Assembly: GCA_025559845.1 (NCBI GenBank)
Contig: CP048470.1
Span: 1,349,001-1,413,000, forward strand
Direction of reading: 5' to 3'
Source: Agrobacterium tumefaciens
GTDB lineage: Bacteria; Pseudomonadota; Alphaproteobacteria; Rhizobiales; Rhizobiaceae
DNA length: 64,000 nucleotides
Notes under the pieces: model-generated
What the model saw: the letters and a program-made list of their open reading frames with translations, nothing else
The model's database searches: none
Told to the model about the DNA's origin: nothing
Position numbers and translations under genes: made by a program
Shown here: piece by piece, positions 42,594 to 50,833 of the stretch
How the letters are laid out: each line of letters begins with the position of its first letter
Position numbering within the stretch: the first letter of the stretch is position 1

Positions 42594-43076
42594 TTAGTTG
42601 ACCTGAGCGGGCGTAACCTGTGCTTCGATCGTCTTCGCTGCTTCGGCGATGTCAGAGGAAATCGCGATGCGGCGCGGTTTCATCGCTTCGGGAATGTTGC
42701 GCACCAGATCGATATGAAGCAGGCCGTTCTTGAGAGAGGCAGACTGGACTTCAACGTGATCGGCAAGCTGGAAGCGGCGCTCGAAGGCGCGTGTGGCGAT
42801 GCCGCGATAGAGGAATTCCCCTTCAGCAGCCTTGTCTTCCTGGGACTTCTCCGCTTTGACCGTCAAGGCATTGGCGCGGGATTCGATGCTGAGTTCGGTT
42901 TCATCGAAGCCTGCAACTGCCATCGTGATGCGGTAGGTGTTCTCACCCGTCCGCTCGATGTTGTAGGGCGGATAGGACTGGGCGGCTTCAGGCTGCCCGA
43001 TACCATCGAGCATCGAAAACAGGCGGTCGAAACCGACGGTGGAACGATAGAGGGGAGAAAAATCAACGTGACGCAT
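42594..43076 (-). CDS. Small heat-shock protein, Hsp20/IbpA type
   Basis: A 160-residue ATP-independent holdase. The alpha-crystallin domain spans about 35-130 (PPYNIERTGENTYRITMAVAGFDETELSIES, GEFLYRGIATRAFERRFQLADHVEVQSASLKNGLLHIDLVRNIPEAMKP), with the class A rhizobial N-terminus MRHVDFSPLYRSTVGFDRLF. It binds unfolding proteins under heat stress. Translation is probably controlled by a ROSE-type thermometer immediately upstream. A terminator follows at 42547-42570. Confidence 0.94.
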   Translation of the reverse strand: MRHVDFSPLYRSTVGFDRLFSMLDGIGQPEAAQSYPPYNIERTGENTYRITMAVAGFDETELSIESRANALTVKAEKSQEDKAAEGEFLYRGIATRAFERRFQLADHVEVQSASLKNGLLHIDLVRNIPEAMKPRRIAISSDIAEAAKTIEAQVTPAQVN

Positions 43077-43079
43077 GGT

Positions 43080-43200
43080 GTCCTCCTTGTGAGCGACTGT
43101 TTGCGGTTAAGCCGGACATCCCGTTCTGGCGACGGCCGGTCTATGGCACGGCCCCGTTCTGGCGACCGTGACAAAGAGGTGGGTATCGCTTTGCGTCTCG
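43080..43200 (-). promoter_or_regulatory. ROSE-type RNA thermometer leader of hsp20
   Basis: In the minus-strand leader the terminal hairpin GTC-(G)-CTC / GAG-GAC (43080-43097) sequesters the Shine-Dalgarno GGAGGA with a bulged G. This contains the U-Y-G-C-U motif (TCGCT) that defines ROSE elements and ends three bases before the ATG. Upstream the leader has two copies of GTCGCCAGAACGGG (43120-43133 and 43153-43166) that can form further stems. Rhizobial small-heat-shock genes commonly carry ROSE leaders. The 5' limit given is approximate. Confidence 0.7.
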
Positions 43201-43230
43201 TCAAGGCCACGATGTTGGCCGGGTGTGTTG

Positions 43231-43824
43231 TTACCGGCGCGCGCCTTCAATCGACATGTTGAACTGCACAACATTGGAGTAGATCGGGGTACCGACATCC
43301 ATCGCGTATCGAGAGCGGAACACGCCACCCGTCACCTGGAAAGCGATGCGAGCGCCGTCCCAACGGGTCAGTTTCACGTTGAATGTCTCTGTGCGTTTAT
43401 GGCCTTTGGCCGTCAGTTCTCCCGTGACGGTCGCGGTGTCGGACGCCGTTTGGGCAATGCCTGTGGAGCGGAAGGAAATGGTCGCGTAGCTGCCCGTGTC
43501 GAAGACGGCAGTTGATTTAAGGAAGGTATCGATACGTTGTTGGCCGGTTTCGACACTGTCCGGTATCAAGGTGAACGTCACCGTTGAGCGGCTTATATCG
43601 CCCGCCTGGAGATTGAAGGTACCCGAAAATTTCCCGAATGTGCCCCTTATGCCGGCACCACCACCAACCTGTTCGACTGTGAAGCCGATCCGTGAGGATG
43701 GCTGGATCGTGTAGCGCCCCGCGGCTTCGTCGAAACTCGGTAGTGCTGCCGCAGGCGCCTGTCCGCAGAGACAAATGAGTACGGCAGTCGAATATCCCAA
43801 CCGGAAAGACAAGATGGTTTTCAT
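43231..43824 (-). CDS. YceI family periplasmic protein
   Basis: A 197-residue secreted lipocalin-like protein with a signal peptide (MKTILSFRLGYSTAVLICLCGQAPAAA). The mature part matches YceI: YTIQPSSRIGFTVEQVGG, FGKFSGTF, IDTFLKSTAVFDTGSYATISFRST, ELTAKGHKRTETFNVKL. YceI proteins bind polyisoprenoid/quinone-like lipids. It overlaps the upstream cytochrome b561 gene by 4 bases, a very common pairing that suggests a shared redox or quinone-related function in the membrane. Confidence 0.9.
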   Translation of the reverse strand: MKTILSFRLGYSTAVLICLCGQAPAAALPSFDEAAGRYTIQPSSRIGFTVEQVGGGAGIRGTFGKFSGTFNLQAGDISRSTVTFTLIPDSVETGQQRIDTFLKSTAVFDTGSYATISFRSTGIAQTASDTATVTGELTAKGHKRTETFNVKLTRWDGARIAFQVTGGVFRSRYAMDVGTPIYSNVVQFNMSIEGARR

Positions 43825-44402
43825 GGGCGTTTCTCCAGGCGGCGTTGTCCGTTTTTGCCAAGCATCCGAAGCAGTACGGGATCCCGTTTACAGAGATGAT
43901 GGTAGAGCGCTGCTCCGATGTGCAGAACGACGAGACAAAGAACCGTATAGGCAAGGGTCGCGTGGACATACGACCAGATCTCTTCGGCACTGTCTGAGCG
44001 CGTGAATGGAAGATCGGGAATGACGTAGAGGTCGAACAAAAACGTCGGGATATTAAGAGGGGAAACAGACGCGATGGCCCACCCTGCGAGCGGCACGGCC
44101 AGTGTCAGCACGAGCAGACATCGATGAACGACGCCAGAGGCGATGCGCTCGACAGGGCTCAACTCTGCAATTGGTGGAACGGGCGACGCGAAGCACCAAT
44201 GCAGGCCACGAACGATCGCCAGCACCAGAACCACGATGCCGAATGATTTGTGCCATTGGAAAAGAGAAAACTGCAGGCCTGGATCGATATCCGGCAGCGT
44301 CATGATGTAACCAAGTGAAAGCAGACCACAGATCAACACGGCGATGAGCCAATGCAGAATGATCGCAGAAAGTCCGTAGCTGTTTCTAAATGCTTTCTTC
44401 AT
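43821..44402 (-). CDS. Cytochrome b561 family protein
   Basis: A 193-residue four-helix di-heme cytochrome of the bacterial CybB type. The heme-ligand His residues sit in helices: ILHWLIAVLICGLLSLGY, FQWHKSFGIVVLVLAIVRGLHW, VVHRCLLVLTLAVPLAGW and VHATLAYTVLCLVVLHIGAALYHH. It would shuttle electrons between quinol and a periplasmic acceptor. The ATG at 44402 (MKKAFRNSYGLSAIILHW) is preferred; the frame extends 19 codons upstream without homology. Co-transcribed with yceI. Confidence 0.9.
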   Translation of the reverse strand: MKKAFRNSYGLSAIILHWLIAVLICGLLSLGYIMTLPDIDPGLQFSLFQWHKSFGIVVLVLAIVRGLHWCFASPVPPIAELSPVERIASGVVHRCLLVLTLAVPLAGWAIASVSPLNIPTFLFDLYVIPDLPFTRSDSAEEIWSYVHATLAYTVLCLVVLHIGAALYHHLCKRDPVLLRMLGKNGQRRLEKRP

Positions 44403-44590
44403 GCGACAACCTCCCGCCGCACAGCAATTGACGATCCGCCTTTTCGTCGCCGCCCGCAAGTCATTTTCCCGTTAAAAGACAGGGGCATTCCAGAGCGGCC
44501 ATCACGGAAGCTGAATTTCCAATGAATGTGCGGTTACAGAAGTGTTCAGTTTGAGGTGTCTAGAACTGGGCCTATCGGAGCGATGCTTCG

Positions 44591-44673
44591 AAGACAGAAG
44601 CAATAACGTCCCTTCTTCTTCTGTCTTTCTGGCCGGAACCGCGACTGCTTTAACCGTCGGTTCCGGCAATTTT
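44591..44673 (+). ncRNA. Candidate small RNA with two hairpins and terminator
   Basis: In a 332-bp gap, AAGACAGAAG (44591-44600) pairs perfectly with CTTCTGTCTT (44618-44627), leaving a loop with the CU-rich word TCCCTTCTT. A second perfect stem, GCCGGAACCG (44632-44641) with CGGTTCCGGC (44658-44667), is followed by AATTTTTTC. This is a tandem-hairpin transcript ending in a strong terminator, with no ORF of its own. The CU-rich loop could pair with ribosome-binding sites. It could instead be an attenuator for the pldB-like gene 60 bp downstream. I recognise no known family. Confidence 0.45.
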
Positions 44674-44734
44674 TTCTTTGACGTGTCCGTTTCCCCGACC
44701 TATCCGATATAGGCACGACAGCCGGAAAAGATTG

Positions 44735-45676
44735 ATGACCGAAGCCCTATTGCGCGCCAGCGAAAACAACCCGGTTCCTGAGAACAACACCGTTGGTTAT
44801 TTCACCGGCTATGGTGGCAAAAAGCTTCGATATGCCATTTTTCGCGCCAGTCGCCAGCTTGCCCGTGGAACGATCGTGCTGCTGCATGGCCGAAACGAAT
44901 GTATCGAAAAATACTTCGAAACGATTGCCGACCTGACCGCCATGGGCTTTTGGGTCGCGACATTTGATCTGCGCGGCCAGGGTGGTTCGGAACGGCTGCT
45001 TAAAAACACCGATGCGGGGCATGTTCGCCGGTTCTCCGATTATCAGCGCGACATCAATCTCTTTCTGGAGCAGATTGTCTTGCCGGATACCCGGCTGCCG
45101 TTTTTCATGGTGGCGCATTCGACCGGCGCTCTCTCGGCACTCGCGTCGGCTCCCAAACTTTCAAACCGCATTGAACGGCTGGTCCTGACCTCGCCCTTTG
45201 TGGCTTTAGGCGAGCAGCAATCGGTTCCGCCGTCGATCATCCGTCTTGTGGCCACGGCTCTCAGTTTTGTAGGGCTCGGCGCGGTTCAGTTGGGAAAAGA
45301 CCAGCGAGAGCGTGACTTTGACGGTAATCCGCTGACGTCGGATGCGACGCGTTTTGCCCGCAATCTTGCGCTCCACAGGCAGAATGCGGATCTTTTCGTC
45401 GGTGCGCCGACGGCACGTTGGCTCCATGAAGCGCTGAAAACCATGGATCGTGTCATGCGCCAGGACCACTTGACCAAGGTGACCATTCCAACGCTCGTGC
45501 TGGCGCCGATGCTCGATACAATCACGCCCTATAAGGCGCAGGAAGAGCTTTCACGCAATTTTCGAGCGGCGCAACTTCTTCCCGTTACTGGTGCCCGTCA
45601 TGAACTGCTGCATGAGCGGGATGTCTACCGCAAGCAGGCGCTTGCGGCGATCGATGCGTTTCTCGCGCCGGAGTGA
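44735..45676 (+). CDS. Alpha/beta hydrolase, lysophospholipase/monoacylglycerol-lipase type
   Basis: A 313-residue alpha/beta hydrolase resembling PldB. The oxyanion region is TIVLLHGRNECIEKYFETIADL, the nucleophile elbow is VAHSTGA (H-S-T-G; the usual G-x-S-x-G has His at its second position and Ala before), and later LAPMLDTITPYK and TGARHELLHE supply the Asp and His of the triad. No signal peptide is visible. It is convergent with the HisN-like gene. ATG at 44735 begins 19 codons after an upstream, less likely start. Confidence 0.85.
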   Translation: MTEALLRASENNPVPENNTVGYFTGYGGKKLRYAIFRASRQLARGTIVLLHGRNECIEKYFETIADLTAMGFWVATFDLRGQGGSERLLKNTDAGHVRRFSDYQRDINLFLEQIVLPDTRLPFFMVAHSTGALSALASAPKLSNRIERLVLTSPFVALGEQQSVPPSIIRLVATALSFVGLGAVQLGKDQRERDFDGNPLTSDATRFARNLALHRQNADLFVGAPTARWLHEALKTMDRVMRQDHLTKVTIPTLVLAPMLDTITPYKAQEELSRNFRAAQLLPVTGARHELLHERDVYRKQALAAIDAFLAPE

Positions 45677-45684
45677 ATTTTAGC

Positions 45685-46461
45685 CTACAGGCTGGAGAGG
45701 ACAGCGAGAGCTTCCTCGTGGACAGCCTTTGAACCGGCCGCGATGATGCGCCCACCATTTTCCGGTCTGCCGCCATCCCAGGTGGTCATGATGCCACCTG
45801 CCTGTTCGATAACGGGAATGAGTGCGCCGACATCGTAGGGTTTCAAGCCTGATTCGATCACCAGATCGACGTGCCCAGCGGCAAGCAGGCAATAGGCATA
45901 GCAATCGACGCCATAACGGAAAAGGCGAACCTTATCCTGAACGGCTGCGTAAACCGGCGCTTCCTCTGCCGTGAAGATGTGCGGTGAGGTGGTAAAAAGT
46001 ACGGCATCCGACAGTGAGGCGCACTCGCGAGTCTTGATCTTTCGTTCACCGTCGGGCCCGAAGTACCATGCGTCCTTTCCGTCCGCGAAATAACGCTCCC
46101 GGGTGAAAGGCTGGTCCATCATTCCCATCGTCGCGCGACCGGCGGATTGAAACCCGATCAGTGTACCCCAGACCGGAACGCCGGAAATGAACGCTCGGGT
46201 TCCGTCGATCGGATCGATAACCCAGATATGGTCGCGATCCAGTCCGACATTACCGTGCTCCTCACCCAGAATGCCATGCTGCGGATAGGTGTCCTCGATC
46301 AACGCCCGGATTGCTGTTTCCGCAGCCTGATCGCCCTCGGTGACCGGATCATAACCGCCATCTTGCTTGTTGGTGACGGCAATGCCGGTGCGAAAGCGAG
46401 GCAGCGTCTCAGCGCTGGCAACATCGGCAAGTTTGAAGAAGAAATCCCGGTCGGGCAGCAT
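45685..46461 (-). CDS. hisN: Inositol-monophosphatase family phosphatase, HisN-like
   Basis: A 258-residue Mg2+-dependent phosphatase. Signature motifs are GILGEEHG (E near 67), WVIDPIDGTRAFISGVPVWGTLIG (D-P-I-D-G-T) and GLKPYDVGALIPVIEQAGGIMTTWDG near the C-terminus. Alphaproteobacterial members of this subgroup are histidinol-phosphate phosphatases of histidine synthesis; the related SuhB/inositol phosphatase role cannot be excluded from sequence alone. ATG at 46461 is chosen; the 21 upstream codons are not family-like. An MmgR/suhB-type sRNA lies upstream on the other strand. Confidence 0.82.
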   Translation of the reverse strand: MLPDRDFFFKLADVASAETLPRFRTGIAVTNKQDGGYDPVTEGDQAAETAIRALIEDTYPQHGILGEEHGNVGLDRDHIWVIDPIDGTRAFISGVPVWGTLIGFQSAGRATMGMMDQPFTRERYFADGKDAWYFGPDGERKIKTRECASLSDAVLFTTSPHIFTAEEAPVYAAVQDKVRLFRYGVDCYAYCLLAAGHVDLVIESGLKPYDVGALIPVIEQAGGIMTTWDGGRPENGGRIIAAGSKAVHEEALAVLSSL

Positions 46462-46593
46462 GAGAACCTCATTCCCTGAACAATCTGGGCAAATCAATAG
46501 ACTGGAACGGTGCTGGTCGTCCACTCATGTGTAGGGAGGAACCATTTCCATATTTTCAGCATAAGCACAAAATATGTGCAATAATAAAATTGA

Positions 46594-46622
46594 TTGACAA
46601 ATGAGCACTTATTGACTAGCTT
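46594..46622 (+). promoter_or_regulatory. Promoter of the MmgR-like sRNA
   Basis: TTGACA and TAGCTT are separated by 17 bp, and the predicted start falls at the 5' base of the first sRNA hairpin. The surrounding sequence is unusually AT-rich. Confidence 0.6.
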
Positions 46623-46627
46623 TATCT

Positions 46628-46703
46628 CACAGTCCTTGACTGTAAATACCCTCCTTGGGTGTTTCCTCCCTAGACTTGACCGCGCGCAGGCGCGGTTTTT
46701 TTT
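46628..46703 (+). ncRNA. mmgR: MmgR/suhB-type small RNA (alpha-r8-like)
   Basis: A roughly 76-nt RNA gene. Hairpin 1 is ACAGTC-CTT-GACTGT (46628-46642). Hairpin 2 is ACCC-TCCTT-GGGT. An unpaired TTTCCTCCCTAGACTTG follows, and the terminator is ACCGCGC-GCAG-GCGCGGT (46679-46696) with a run of eight T. The CCTCCTTGGGTGTTTCCTCC core and length agree with my memory of the rhizobial MmgR (formerly suhB) sRNA, known for control of polyhydroxybutyrate granules in Sinorhizobium. A promoter TTGACA (46594-46599), 17 bp, TAGCTT (46617-46622) fits a start at about 46628. Confidence 0.75.
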
Positions 46704-46749
46704 GCGCAGGTCTTGGATGCGCATTTCTTATTCGCCTGGATGGAAAGAT

Positions 46750-47634
46750 CTATTCAGCCGCGAGCGACGTCTCGATGACGTATTCGGAGACAAAGGCGCC
46801 AAGCTGTCTCATGAAGATTTCCAGCGATGCCTGAATGGCATGGAAATCGGCATTCTTGACGAGGGTTTTCTCGTCGACATAGAGCGCGCGGTTTACTTCG
46901 ATCTGCAAGGCATGCAGGGAGCGGATGGGGCGCCCATAGTGCTCCGTAATAAAGCCGCCAGCGTAGGGTTTATTGCAGACGGCAATGAAGCCCAGTTCTT
47001 CGAGAAAATGCAGCGCAGCCCGTGAAACCTCCTGGGACGCACTGGTGCCGTAGCGGTCGCCGATGATGATGTCGGGCCGGATGTTCGAGCCTGCAACACG
47101 AATATTGCCTGGCATCGAGTGGCAGTCGATCAGAACCGCCATGCCAAACTGCGCGTGTGTGCGTGACACAAGCCTTCGCAGGCAGGCATGATAGGGTTTG
47201 TATATTGTCTCCACACGCGTTAGCGCCTCTTCGACCGGCAGACGATGCGCGTAGATATCCATGTTCTCGGCAACAATGCGCGGCACAGTGCCCAGTCCGC
47301 CGGCAACCCGCATGGAGCCGATATTGGCGTAGGGTGGCAGGGTGCCGTCAAACATGCGCGGATCGAGTTCGTAGGGCTCACGATTGACGTCGAGATAGGC
47401 GCGCGGAAAATTTGCTTTCAGGATTGGCGCGCCGATCTCCGGTGCCGCTCCAAAGAGTTCATCGACGAAATGATCCTCGGAACGGCGAATTTCATGCGGG
47501 CCCAGCCGCGATGATTCGAGAAAGGAAACCGGATAACAGCGACCGCTGTGGGGGGAGTTATAGACGAATGGCAGGGTTTGGACGGCAGGTTCCGTTACTT
47601 CGAACAGCTCGTATTCACCGGTTATCCAGTCCAT
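46750..47634 (-). CDS. hutG: N-formylglutamate amidohydrolase family protein
   Basis: A 294-residue metal-dependent hydrolase of the HutG/N-formylglutamate deformylase family: FVYNSPHSGRCYP near the start, FPRAYLDVNREPYELDP, AVLIDCHSMPG, IIIGDRYGTSAS and a C-terminal ALQIEVNRALYVDE. These contain the expected His/Asp/Glu metal ligands. Full HutG converts N-formyl-L-glutamate to glutamate and formate in histidine degradation, but no hut gene is nearby, so its substrate may be another N-formyl amino acid. The stop is about 47 bp from the MmgR-like RNA terminator. Confidence 0.87.
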   Translation of the reverse strand: MDWITGEYELFEVTEPAVQTLPFVYNSPHSGRCYPVSFLESSRLGPHEIRRSEDHFVDELFGAAPEIGAPILKANFPRAYLDVNREPYELDPRMFDGTLPPYANIGSMRVAGGLGTVPRIVAENMDIYAHRLPVEEALTRVETIYKPYHACLRRLVSRTHAQFGMAVLIDCHSMPGNIRVAGSNIRPDIIIGDRYGTSASQEVSRAALHFLEELGFIAVCNKPYAGGFITEHYGRPIRSLHALQIEVNRALYVDEKTLVKNADFHAIQASLEIFMRQLGAFVSEYVIETSLAAE

Positions 47635-47814
47635 TCAGCCCATTTACCATGTCGTAAAACTATCAGAATGCTTATGTTGCCAGTTACTGGCAGGCAAGTC
47701 CATACTATCGCCCAAACAGCGCTATACCGATTCCCGCGTTCACAGGATATTTACCCTGAAAACCTTACAATCGGACTAGGTTATTCCAAACATCGAGCAG
47801 TTACGGTCACTTAA

Positions 47815-48177
47815 ATGAATCAGAAAATCCTTCTTGCTGAAGACGACAATGATATGCGGCGCTTTCTCGTCAAGGCGCTGGAAAAGGCTGGCTACCAGGT
47901 CTCTTCCTTCGACAACGGTGCCAGCGCTTATGACCGTCTCCGCGAAGAGCCTTTTTCGCTGCTTCTGACCGACATCGTCATGCCAGAGATGGACGGCATC
48001 GAACTGGCGCGCCGCGCCACCGAACTCGACCCAGACCTGAAAGTCATGTTCATCACCGGCTTTGCGGCGGTCGCTTTGAATGCCGATTCGAAGGCTCCGA
48101 AGGACGCGAAGGTTCTTTCCAAGCCATTTCACCTTCGCGACCTCGTTGATGAGGTCAACAAACTCCTTGTGGCATAA
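47815..48177 (+). CDS. cpdR: CpdR-type single-domain response regulator
   Basis: A 120-residue stand-alone receiver domain: acidic pair in ILLAEDDNDMRRFL (E9/D10/D11), phospho-acceptor D53 (LLLTDIVMPEMDG), T/S near 81 and K103 (VLSKPF). The sequence matches alphaproteobacterial CpdR, which when unphosphorylated localises ClpXP to the pole so that CtrA and other substrates are degraded. The gene order hisN-like, hutG, cpdR, tRNA-Val recalls the rhizobial chromosome. It ends about 80 bp before the tRNA. Confidence 0.9.
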   Translation: MNQKILLAEDDNDMRRFLVKALEKAGYQVSSFDNGASAYDRLREEPFSLLLTDIVMPEMDGIELARRATELDPDLKVMFITGFAAVALNADSKAPKDAKVLSKPFHLRDLVDEVNKLLVA

Positions 48178-48258
48178 GGGTTCTCAAAAAACCTTCACAA
48201 AACCGAAAAAAAGCAGTTGACGTGCGATCGGGTTTTGTGGTCTATCCGCCGCAACGGA

Positions 48259-48333
<75 letters not shown>

Positions 48334-48350
48334 TCCTAATTCGTTGATTG

Positions 48351-48390
48351 AAAAGGGCTTCTGAGAAATCAGGAGCCCTTTTCCTCTTTT
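48351..48390 (+). terminator. Rho-independent terminator after tRNA-Val
   Basis: AAAAGGGCT-T-CTGA (48351-48364) pairs with TCAG-G-AGCCCTTTT (48369-48382) around loop GAAA, followed by CCTCTTTT. It closes the cpdR/tRNA-Val transcript. Confidence 0.85.
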
Positions 48391-48788
48391 AGCCTCCGGC
48401 CTCATCTCGTCGTTATTCTTTAAAAATTTCGCGCCAGACCGAAGCGGTTTTGTGCGGTTTCCGGCCTGTGGCGACAGCGTCAATTGCCCCGTTTCCAAGA
48501 CATGAATAATTCGGCAGCAATCGATGCGAATTGCGATTGATTGGGTGCCTGAAGTAACAATTCATTCAGTGATTTGGTGAAATCTACACCGTGCAGGTTC
48601 CAATGTTTCATCGGAGGAGCCGGTAGAACGAGTGGACACCATCCTCGAGCGAGCTTTGGCCGCTTTCACCGGATGCCCGCTTGTCGCCCTATGAGGAGGG
48701 GCACAGCTACCCGCGATGTTTCATTCTATATTTCGTTTCTCAGGCGTCCTGGAGGGGAGCCGGGGAAGCGCTTGCCTTGAGGCTATTC
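48391..48788. other. Gap between tRNA-Val terminator and chemoreceptor gene
   Basis: About 400 bp that should hold the chemoreceptor promoter. I see no gene, repeat or RNA structure that I can support; an in-frame extension of the receptor ORF back to 48681 is not homologous. Confidence 0.4.
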
Positions 48789-50732
48789 ATGTCGTTCCTG
48801 AAAAATACCAAGATAAAAACGAAGGTCGTTTTTGTCATATCGCTGATGAGTCTGATGTCGCTTTCCGGGATCAGCTATGTGAGCTGGCAATATAAGAGCA
48901 CAGACAGCGTCTACAGCGATTTCATTGCCAATGAGGCGCTCGCTGCCGTACTGAATGCCCGGACCAGCGGAAACCTCAACGCATTGGGCATGCAGACGCT
49001 TCGCGCCACGCTCAATGATCCAAAGAGCAGCGATTTTGAAGCCGCGGTCAAAACCTTCAGGGCCGATCGCAAGCAGCTCGAAGAGCGCCAGAACAAGATC
49101 ATGGAACTGGTTCCTGCCCGCACGGATGCAGCCCGCGAGATCCTGAAGGGCGTCGTTGAAGTGGAAGACCTTGGCAACAAGGCAATCGCGTTGGCACAGG
49201 CCGGCAAACAGGCCGAAGCCCAGCAGATGGCGCTCGCCGTGCTTCAGAAGATGACCGAAGTTTCCCCGAAGATCAGCGCCGGCAACGAGCAGCTCATTCA
49301 GGTCATGAATGAGGGGCGGCAGCGTCTAACAGCCAGCACCAGCACAACGATCTGGACGGGCCTTGCTGGCATCGCAATCGTCTCCATGATGTTGATCGCG
49401 CTTGGTCTTCTGATTTCTTCCCGCGGTATCACCGCGCCGATTGCGCGCCTGCGTGAACGCATGGGATCGCTGGCGGCCGGGGATACGGTTTCTGAAATCG
49501 ACGGTATGGACCGCAAGGATGAAGTCGGCCAGATGGCCGCCGCCGTTCAGGCCTTCCGGGAAAGTGCAATCGAGCGCATTCGCCTTGAAAAAGAGACGGA
49601 AGCCAATCGTTCGTTGTCGGAAAAGGATCGCATCGAGCGTGAGAAACAGAAGGCGAAGGAAACCGTCGATGTGCAGTTTGCAGTCGATAATCTCGCCACG
49701 GCGCTTTCGAAGATTGCCCAGGGTGATGTGACCTACCGTATCGTGCAGCCTTTTGTGGCCAGCCTCGACGGTATCCGTGGCGATTTCAACAGGGCTGCGG
49801 AGCAACTGCAGTCGACGCTGAACCAGGTGGCGCAGAATGCCCGTGGCATCGATGCTGGTGCGAACGAGATCAGGTCGGCGGCAGATGATCTTGCCAAGCG
49901 CACGGAACAGCAGGCTGCTGCTGTCGAGCAGACTGCCGCGGCACTCGAGGAAATCACGACGACCGTGAAGGACGCGAGCAAACGCGCCCAGGACGCCGGG
50001 CAGCTTGTTGGTCGTGCAAAGGTGGGCGCAGAACAGTCGGGCGAGGTCGTTCAGCGGGCTGTGTCTGCAATGGAGCAGATCGCATCCTCCGCCAACGAGA
50101 TTTCCAACATTATCGGCGTGATCGACGAGATCGCCTTCCAGACCAACCTGCTGGCGCTGAATGCGGGCGTCGAGGCGGCCCGTGCCGGTGAAGCAGGCAA
50201 GGGTTTTGCGGTTGTCGCGCAGGAGGTTCGTGAACTGGCGCAGCGTTCGGCAGGTGCGGCCAAGGAGATCAAGAATCTCATCACCACGTCCAACGGTCAG
50301 GTTCAGCAGGGCGTTCAGCTGGTTGGCGAGACCGGCAAGGCGCTGGAGCAGATCGTGACCGAGGTGAAGGAAATCAACCGGCACGTCGCAGCGATTGCGG
50401 AATCGGCACAGGAGCAATCATCCGGCCTGCAGCAGATCAACACCGCTGTGAACCAGATGGATCAGGATACGCAGAAGAACGCTGCCATGGTCGAAGAGAG
50501 CACGGCGGCAAGCCACGGCCTTGCCCGCGAGGCGTCCTCGCTTAACCGGATCCTGTCCCAGTTCAAGCTGTCAGAAGGTGGTTACAGTGAAGCGTCAGCA
50601 ACGCTCCGCACCGCCTCGCCCGCTGACAGGCCCGCAGTGTCACCCGCGCGCGCACTGGGTGGAAAGATCAGGGCTGCATTCGCTGGCAATGCTGCGCTCA
50701 ACACATCTGCGGATAGCTGGGAAGAGTTCTGA
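48789..50732 (+). CDS. Methyl-accepting chemotaxis protein with C-terminal docking pentapeptide
   Basis: A 647-residue chemoreceptor. Transmembrane helix 1 is at about 12-32, a helical periplasmic sensor at 35-190, transmembrane helix 2 at about 195-217 (WTGLAGIAIVSMMLIALGLLI), then a HAMP domain and a second HAMP-like segment (FAVDNLATALSKIAQGDVTYRI). The cytoplasmic hairpin tip EIAFQTNLLALNAGVEAARAGEAGKGFAVVAQEVRELAQRSA is canonical. The protein ends in DSWEEF, an x-W-x-x-F tether for CheR/CheB, so it may be a major receptor helping adaptation of others. ATG at 48789 begins the membrane helix. No other chemotaxis gene is near. Confidence 0.94.
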   Translation: MSFLKNTKIKTKVVFVISLMSLMSLSGISYVSWQYKSTDSVYSDFIANEALAAVLNARTSGNLNALGMQTLRATLNDPKSSDFEAAVKTFRADRKQLEERQNKIMELVPARTDAAREILKGVVEVEDLGNKAIALAQAGKQAEAQQMALAVLQKMTEVSPKISAGNEQLIQVMNEGRQRLTASTSTTIWTGLAGIAIVSMMLIALGLLISSRGITAPIARLRERMGSLAAGDTVSEIDGMDRKDEVGQMAAAVQAFRESAIERIRLEKETEANRSLSEKDRIEREKQKAKETVDVQFAVDNLATALSKIAQGDVTYRIVQPFVASLDGIRGDFNRAAEQLQSTLNQVAQNARGIDAGANEIRSAADDLAKRTEQQAAAVEQTAAALEEITTTVKDASKRAQDAGQLVGRAKVGAEQSGEVVQRAVSAMEQIASSANEISNIIGVIDEIAFQTNLLALNAGVEAARAGEAGKGFAVVAQEVRELAQRSAGAAKEIKNLITTSNGQVQQGVQLVGETGKALEQIVTEVKEINRHVAAIAESAQEQSSGLQQINTAVNQMDQDTQKNAAMVEESTAASHGLAREASSLNRILSQFKLSEGGYSEASATLRTASPADRPAVSPARALGGKIRAAFAGNAALNTSADSWEEF

Positions 50733-50833
50733 TACGGACCGGCGAAAAACGTCTGCCTAGAAGCTAGGATCGGGGTCGGAGAGTTTGAACGCTTTCCGGC
50801 CCCTGTCTTTTCGCCAAACCCGAGACTTCAAGG

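Noticed and set aside
49326..50417. Minus-strand ORF opposite the chemoreceptor
   Set aside because: It mirrors the repetitive coiled-coil codons of the chemoreceptor signalling domain; there is no independent start signal or homology.
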